Shown: positions 57,491 through 64,000 of the stretch, one piece after another
Numbering within the stretch: position 1 is the first letter of the stretch
Layout of the letters: each line of letters opens with the position of its first letter
NCBI GenBank assembly: GCA_029931535.1
Contig: JAQPZY010001569.1
Coordinates: 589,001 to 653,000, forward strand
Source of the DNA: Margaritifera margaritifera
Lineage: Eukaryota > Mollusca > Bivalvia > Unionida > Margaritiferidae
Direction of reading: 5' to 3'
DNA length: 64,000 nucleotides
Position numbers and translations under genes: made by a program
The notes under the pieces: model-generated
Database searches by the model: none
Seen by the model: only the letters and a program-made list of their open reading frames with translations
What the model was told of the DNA's origin: nothing

Positions 57491-57830
57491 ACATGTTTCT
57501 AGTGGTAGTAGTACTGTTTATGAAGCTGGTTATTGTGGCAATGGGAGTAGTGATAGTGGTAGTAGTAGTAGTATTAACAGAAGTGATGGTAGTAGTGAAG
57601 TAGTGCTAATGATACTATTAGATGTAATATTAGTAGTAGTAGTAGTTATAGAAAGATTGGTAGTAGAAGTACTAGTGGACTAGTGGTAATGGTTGTAGCA
57701 GTACTGACAGTGATAGTAGTAGTGGTAGTAGTACTATTTGTACTAGTAGTGATAGTAGTAGGAACTGTCGCAATAGTAGTAGTAGCAGTAGTAATAATAA
57801 TTGTTGTTGCTGTTGTTGTTGAAAATATAG
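57491..57830. repeat. Imperfect trinucleotide tract (GTA/GTG/ATAGT)
   Basis: Long run of degenerate AGT/GTA/GTG triplets. Open frames here (valine-rich or threonine-rich) are repeat artefacts. Confidence 0.85.
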
Positions 57831-57959
57831 TTGATAAAGCCGTCCTTCGTTGGACTCTGAGAGTAACAATTACCTTTCTGACCAAAGGTTGCGTAGCGGA
57901 TAGTTTCAATGATAACCATTCTACTAGGAAATAATGCAGTGTCCATGATAGTATAACCA

Positions 57960-60640
57960 GTCCACAGCTGTGCATGTCATATTGACAGACTTTCATGATT
58001 TCAATAATCATTCTTAAAAATAATGGCGTATATACAACTATTATATATGTTTTAATGTTGAAGCAACTCGTATCATTTAGGATGTATAGGGTTTGTCATC
58101 TCTGGTTGCAAATGAGAAACAGTCACTCATTGACAACACTGTTTGTACACATCAATGGTTTCACAAAATTAACCAGTCCATTCAAAATTGGGGCATAATT
58201 TTCCATGCAATATCTAATATCTACAATATTATTAAGACATCATGTGGTCTATAATATATAACACAAGACAAAGAATTTATTTGTCAACAGTGCTGAATGA
58301 TATTTTAAAACTTTATAGTTAGTTTCTTTTTTAAGACTCCATGTCTGATATCAACGTTACGTTCTACTCTTCTGATCTGTAAATATGGACAAGAATAACA
58401 ATATAAACTGATTGAGCTGTATATCTATTTTAAGTGCACAGATGCACGTACCAGCCGTGCAAGGTTAAAAGTTTATCACACTGCACAATAAAAGATTATC
58501 CTTTGTGTCTCTCAAATTTTGAATTAATTTAAGACGCATACATACATAGACATATTACTTTGAAACTATTCAATGCGTGTTTGTCATTTATTAGCAGATG
58601 TCTGAAAAAACATATTTTACATGTGCGAAATCTCAACCAATTTTTGGTGTAAACAAATTCTGCTTTACCTTTAAATTTTGTGAATTTGTATACATCGTCT
58701 AAATATAAGTACTAATATGATATTTTTAAGACAATTAAACCAAAATATTCTTCAACCATTCCTTTGGAAGCGTAAGTTCACATTTTAAATCAAAGATATA
58801 TTGAAGTTATATAATTAAATAACCAGTAATGGAATATAAAGCAGAACAATAATAAATAATGAAAGTAGCGGATAATAGGTACAATAGGTACCTAATTTTT
58901 GGGAAATGTTCTCTTCCTGGAAAAGAATCAAGCTCTCTGAAAGCTGGCTTTCATTATTACTAGAGCGAATCCGATGAAAAACCGGATGTGTCTGTAGGAA
59001 ATATCCTGTAAATCGGTAATCTGAATTATGCGCAGCCAGTTTTAAATCTCAAAATCAAGACGGGAAAATTAGATCATAATCATACTGTATGATGACGATC
59101 CATTACAATAGCCTGTCGGTCAATCTTAAGATTTATTGAAAGGAAACATGTTTGAGAACGTCGAATGGTGTAAATTACCAAACGTAATCTTCTTATGTAA
59201 CTTGGAGACCGATCAACGATATATATATATATCGCGGATTGTGTCTGTGAAATAAATTTTCATCCTTGCGTTTGCCTGAGCACCTTCAAACCAATAATCC
59301 GTTAAGGAATGTGAAAAGAAATTTTAAAGAATGCAGACAAAATTGACGTAAGGCGACACAAAGGCGTGGTTGTTTTTAAATAAATCGTAATTTATGATCA
59401 CAAAAATGTTGGCAGAACATTCAATTTATGTGGAAAAGAAACATTAGAATATTTTCGACGATTCTGAGCATCAAATGACTGCGAAACTCGCTCGTGTTTA
59501 TTGATCTTACAATACGGTAATGGTTACTTTTGCACGCAGACAAAATCTGACGAGGTTAACAACGTGTAAGCTGATGACATTTTGGAACTCCGGTAATCAT
59601 CGACTCACGTTGTGAGCTGTCATCTAACCCAAGACGTTGGAAACTACGGAAAAGGAAGACAATTGAAATATAATACATCAGCCACCATGGTAAACGTAAA
59701 TGTTTTCTCCGGTGCCCGTTAAAAACATGCTGGCTGTTTGGTCATTGCTAAGACAATGAAGTTTTCCATCAGAAAAGTATGTTATATTTAAAGAAAAAGA
59801 TAACAACACTAGTCTTACTGATGTGAGGGCTCGTTAATAGTGTTTTCTTGCGAGAATAAAAACGAACATTAACGAACTCAATTTTTCAAACACAAGGTTG
59901 CTGTCCCAATTCTAACACCCTATATAAAATTATGTCAGTAATTATATTACAACAGTGTAGCTTATTTAATTTAATGCATTTAAATCGATGTTCCAAGGCA
60001 CTACAGAGATTTTTCTTCGGTTGACAGAACCAAATGAAAATAAATGGGCAAAAACATGTTTCGAACGAGCATCAATGCTCGGGGTGGTGGGGGTGCTGTT
60101 TCCAATACGTCCATTGTGAATGAGAATGAGTGAACAAAGAATATTGTCCTGTTCACGTTAGAAAAAGGGTAAGTAAAAACAAAGGTGTCGTGAACTGGGC
60201 CTCAGACCACAATTATTGTCCTAATGTGTTATGCATAATCACTCGTTATTGTACATTTAACTGACAGGACTTTATCACTTTCTATACATATTAACCCACC
60301 CTTGTGCATGAAATCCTGAAAATCGCATCAAGGGTTGACTGGCTCATTTTCTGTGTATTAATAGAGTAAACAGACTGATTGAGGGGAAGTAGCTAAAAGC
60401 TGCCTGGATGGCATGCAATTAGGTGACACTTTACATATTATTGAATTCACTGCAGAGGAGGCAATTCTAGCAATATATACAGTTTTGTAACTTCGAAATC
60501 TATGCTTTTATTATAAGCATGGCTTGTAAAATTTCAAAATAAGTCAGCTGTGAAACAGGCCATTTCAATTTGGTACTATTTTTGTCGGAATATATTCCTG
60601 ATTTTGTTCAAACGCGAGGGAAGCAAATTGTAGTCTGAGG
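57960..60640 (+). repeat. Segmental duplication P, copy 2
   Basis: See copy 1 for anchors. The offset is about 5.45 kb at the left and 5.17 kb at the right. The difference is largely the 255-bp insertion in copy 1. Confidence 0.85.
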
Positions 60641-61445
60641 CCTGCCGGACCATCATTTTGTGGCAAATTTGAATCAAACTCTTCTATTTGCATGTCAGCT
60701 GAAATCAGCAAATCTGTTTAAATTTCATAGCAAACTAGGAGCTTGGCAGCTGTTGGAAATTGTATAGTATTATTGTTCAGCAAGGTGCAATTTTTTGGAC
60801 CATATGCTTTTAAGATCATACAGCTAAACATGTCATATCTTCCTTAATTACTGGAATTTTTCAAAGCAGCAAAACAAGATAAGTTCTATCTGGGAATTAA
60901 TTAAATTAAATGGACAAACATTTAAAAAATGTATTTAGAATTTTAAATAAAGATTTATATTTCAAAATAAAAGTTAAACATGAATATTAGATTTTTAGAA
61001 AATATAAAAGCGCAAATCTACTAAATTGTAAACAGCAAAGTTAAACTATGAACTGCATTAGGACAATTGGTGGCTTGGGATTTTGCAACTTATAGCATTT
61101 AGTCCCTGGGTTGTAAAACATGATAGTTCAGAGTGATTTTCGTCGAGAGAAGTTATATGCATGTTAAGATGTGTGTAGGTGTACACACTATGCTCCATTT
61201 TTGTTGTGTCAGGTACTCAGCCAGTTGTTTGGAAAGATAATAGCACGCTCAAATTCGCCATAGTGATGGGACCAACCACAGTGGCTCGTATTGTTGATGA
61301 CAACTTATCTATCAGTCATATGTGTACTATATAATACCACAAGGGAGGACACTTCTCTCCTTTCTCGCGCGACCAATTTAAAAATCGACGCTGATATTTC
61401 GAGCTATACTTCCCATAGCATAATAAATTTTGTACATATTTTATT
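60641..61445. other. Unassigned AT-rich DNA
   Basis: No gene recognised. Confidence 0.5.
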
Positions 61446-61448
61446 GTG

Positions 61449-61555
61449 ACAATATGATACAATGGTATTGGGCACAATATGATACAGAGGTATTGGGCAC
61501 AATATGATACAATTATATTGGGCACAATATGACACAATGGTATTGGGCTCAAGTT
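61449..61555 (+). repeat. 25-bp tandem array, about 4 copies
   Basis: The unit is GGTATTGGGCACAATATGAT + ACAAT, with single-base variants. Confidence 0.93.
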
Positions 61556-61735
61556 CTAACAACTTAAATTGTTGTAAGCTATACAAGCAGATATTTCTTA
61601 TTAGACCGTCACACCATAATAATCATCATCATCACATAATTTAACTGCTTTTGGAGTAGATATAAGGAAATATTTCACGCGTGAAGTGGGATAAGTTGTA
61701 TTGTCACGAGCGGCGAGTGCTATAAATTTGTTTTT

Positions 61736-61738
<3 letters not shown>

Positions 61739-61798
<60 letters not shown>

Positions 61799-61854
61799 AA
61801 TCAAGTTGTAAAGGAAATTGACGAGAGAGAGAGAGAGAGTGTGTGAGAGAGAGA
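61739..61854. repeat. (CT)n and (GA)n inverted microsatellite pair
   Basis: (CT)n at 61,739-61,795, a 27-bp spacer, then (GA)n with a short GT interruption to 61,854. Able to form a hairpin. Confidence 0.93.
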
Positions 61855-62029
61855 TTAATCATTACTTAACAAACCCATTCTTTAAAGAGCAACATGAGAC
61901 ATTTGTGACTTGGCAATCTGTCAATGAAGACCGGCATTCAATACCTGAACTTTTAACGTTATGGTAATTTTTTTTTCAATTTTGTTTTGTTAAGTTTTTA
62001 CAGAGCTAGTTTCAGAAGTAGACAAATGA

Positions 62030-62049
62030 ACACACACACACACACACAT

Positions 62050-62095
<46 letters not shown>
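62030..62095. repeat. (CA)n-(TA)n compound microsatellite
   Basis: CA repeats to about 62,056, then TA to 62,095. Confidence 0.95.
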
Positions 62096-62098
<3 letters not shown>

Positions 62099-62269
62099 CT
62101 CCAATTTTACTTTCTTAAAAACTTTTCGAAGTTGAAGTCGTTGTAGACACTTCGTACAGAGACAGCGTCTTGTGAACCTCTTTGAAAACGAACTTTCTTC
62201 AGCAGCGATGATTATATTAACCCAGAAAGATGGCTGTCTTCTTTACAGTTCCTAAATAAACATTTAAGG

Positions 62270-62645
62270 TACACTTATATCCAAAATCCATTTTTCCGTA
62301 AACGGAAACTTTGTGCATTTTTATAAACAGATTTTGATATAGAAACATAAGTGCAGTCTGGGTTTTCCACGACAGTTCTCTTTGATATAGCACTGTCCTT
62401 ATTTTGCATAACTATTGGTCTGTCATTAAGATTAATTAGCTCCATGTCAAATGATCATATTATGAGGGGACGAATTCCTAATATTTCTTTCAAGGAAGTA
62501 CAATTCAGATTGTTATATACCCGTGTTACAAGTATACATGGTTTAACCGTTTGTGGGTCGTGTTTAGAGCACTGTTTTTGGTCATCTCATTACTATACTA
62601 AATTATTGGGCAGATCGTTTACACTCTCACGTCAAAATTAAAACA
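62270..62645 (+). repeat. Segmental duplication Q, copy 2
   Basis: Paralogue of 57,061-57,490. It ends with a monomer AAATTATTGGGCAGATCGTT related to the 39-bp array. Confidence 0.82.
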
Positions 62646-62887
62646 TTTTCGTTACATATTTGCAAAACATTTGTGGCGATATTTTATGAAGGAGAGATAT
62701 AGAAGATTTTACTGCTATTTTTGGATTCTAGTGAGGAAAAAAATATAAATTTCATCTTTACAAATCAAAAAAATTTCTAAGTGTTTAAGTAACAGCGAAT
62801 AAGCTCTTTTAAGTTTCATCTGTTTGCAGGTTTAACAGGTTTTATTGTAATAATTTTCATGGCGTTAGCAGTCAACAGCGACTTAGT

Positions 62888-62957
<70 letters not shown>

Positions 62958-63425
62958 CATATACACACCTCTTTGACAAAAGAAAATTGCCTGTAAAGAG
63001 AAATCACTAATGAAGTATTCATTCATGTCAGATGTCTTTATTTGAGCATTCAGTCATATCAGAAATCTATGCAAACAGAAGTTGTTGCTATGGACATTAT
63101 AAATATCTGATAGTCGAAAACAGATTTCACAGGTTACGGAATTTTTTGTAGGGGAGTATCGTCATTCTGTGTGTGTGATGGTGACAACTAGTGCGATATG
63201 AAACGGTGAAAGATCCAGAATTTAAATAAGCTTCATAAATCCTACAGCTTTTCCGACATGGTGCAGTTAACGAAGATGATTTTTAAAAACATTTTTGCCC
63301 CCGTTGTTTGCTAGGTATGATGTTTCTTATGGCGGACATTAAACAAGTCTACCATGCTGCGTTCTACACCGATCTGATTCGTGTGTATCTACAGTCAATT
63401 AGGTTTATACATCTAAAATAAGATT
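62646..63425 (+). repeat. Dispersed repeat R, copy after Q
   Basis: Relative of 39,958-40,705, following a Q-type monomer in the same order as at 39.9 kb. Contains (TA)n at 62,893-62,955. Confidence 0.68.
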
Positions 63426-64000
63426 TGGAAGGCACAGCGATGCTGTAGATTGTTATTGTAATATTTTTTTCTCTTTCACCTATCCCCTTAAATAAGTGTT
63501 CCTGAGCAGATGACGCGTGTTAAGGAGATTATTTTTTCACAAATTGTACATCTTTATGTACCAATATATCAAATTTTAGCAACAACTTAGCGGCAATTTG
63601 ACCCGCTGTCCTGATAATGGACTGATAATTCATGCTGAAAAGTTTGTATTATTGTTATTTCAGATTTTCAAACAAATATCAACTCTACATTAAATGACAC
63701 ACTAGACGTCAAAACGAAGTTTTACTCTAAAATCGTACATATAGCACTTACATGTCGATTTAAACACCTCTGTTTTATATTTTCAACTTTATATTTCAGA
63801 GTTCTGATACATCCTCGGAGATTATGGCAATTGTGTATACACTGAAATACAGCAACACTTCGATTACTCAAATGCACGGCATAACTTGAATTTCTCGCTT
63901 AGTCGCGGCATACAGCCTTGTCATGCCTGCGACCCTCAGAAATTCGAAATAGCTAATAAATCAAACCAAAACAAAAGTCCAGCAGCACTTCCGGGCTTTC
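63426..64000. other. Unassigned DNA
   Basis: No gene recognised to the end of the window. Confidence 0.5.

Noticed and set aside
57646..58011. Threonine-rich or valine-rich open frames
   Set aside because: They lie on an imperfect GTA/GTG triplet tract and appear in several frames at once.

Overview
This is an AT-rich piece of an invertebrate animal genome, most likely a mollusc. That placement is an inference. It rests on tRNA-headed SINEs whose tails resemble those common in molluscs, on abundant (TA)n and (CT)n microsatellites, and on the mix of LINE, mariner, hAT-like and Ty3/gypsy elements. I see no complete host gene. Nearly everything recognisable is mobile DNA, its debris, or tandem and segmental repeats. 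A few short stretches (26.5 kb, 4.7 kb, 11.6 kb) could be host exons or exon relics, at low confidence.

The most important object is an LTR retrotransposon at 44,272-50,832 on the minus strand. It has 751/750-bp LTRs that differ at four places, a 5-bp target duplication (CATAC), a primer-binding site resembling the tRNA-Pro type and a polypurine tract. It has one long gag-pol reading frame interrupted by three single-base homopolymer expansions. Its domain order is Gag, zinc knuckle, protease, integrase, reverse transcriptase, RNase H. Integrase lies upstream of RT, which is the unusual order of the Gmr1 group of Ty3/gypsy elements. Its Gag carries a segment resembling the vertebrate SCAN domain. 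The RT catalytic box reads YIND instead of YIDD. A diverged, probably solo, LTR of the same lineage lies at 36.5-37.2 kb in the opposite orientation.

Layout. 0-4 kb: a 63-bp tandem array, compound microsatellites, a head-to-head pair of tRNA-like sequences with a 186-bp hAT-like MITE, and T-rich low-complexity DNA. 4-12 kb: mostly unassigned, with a 56-bp tandem array. 12-24 kb: local duplications, fold-back elements, and 49-bp and 31-bp arrays. 24-29 kb: two SINEs, an L1/Tx1-like LINE 3' fragment, a GPCR-like fragment and a fold-back element. 29-34 kb: a CR1/L2-like LINE inserted into another LINE of opposite orientation. 34-44 kb: a 39-bp array, an unrecognised coding relic, a SINE, the solo LTR, a second 39-bp array and a dispersed repeat. 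44-51 kb: the Gmr1-like element and an adjacent MITE. 52-63.4 kb: a diverged segmental tandem duplication (unit about 5.2-5.5 kb) that also carries a mariner transposase pseudogene.

The elements form a nested record of insertions: LINE-A into LINE-B, the Gmr1-like element beside a MITE, and a GC-rich element into one copy of the segmental duplication but not the other. Two of the tandem arrays have single-copy relatives elsewhere in the window, which suggests arrays born by local amplification of dispersed repeats.
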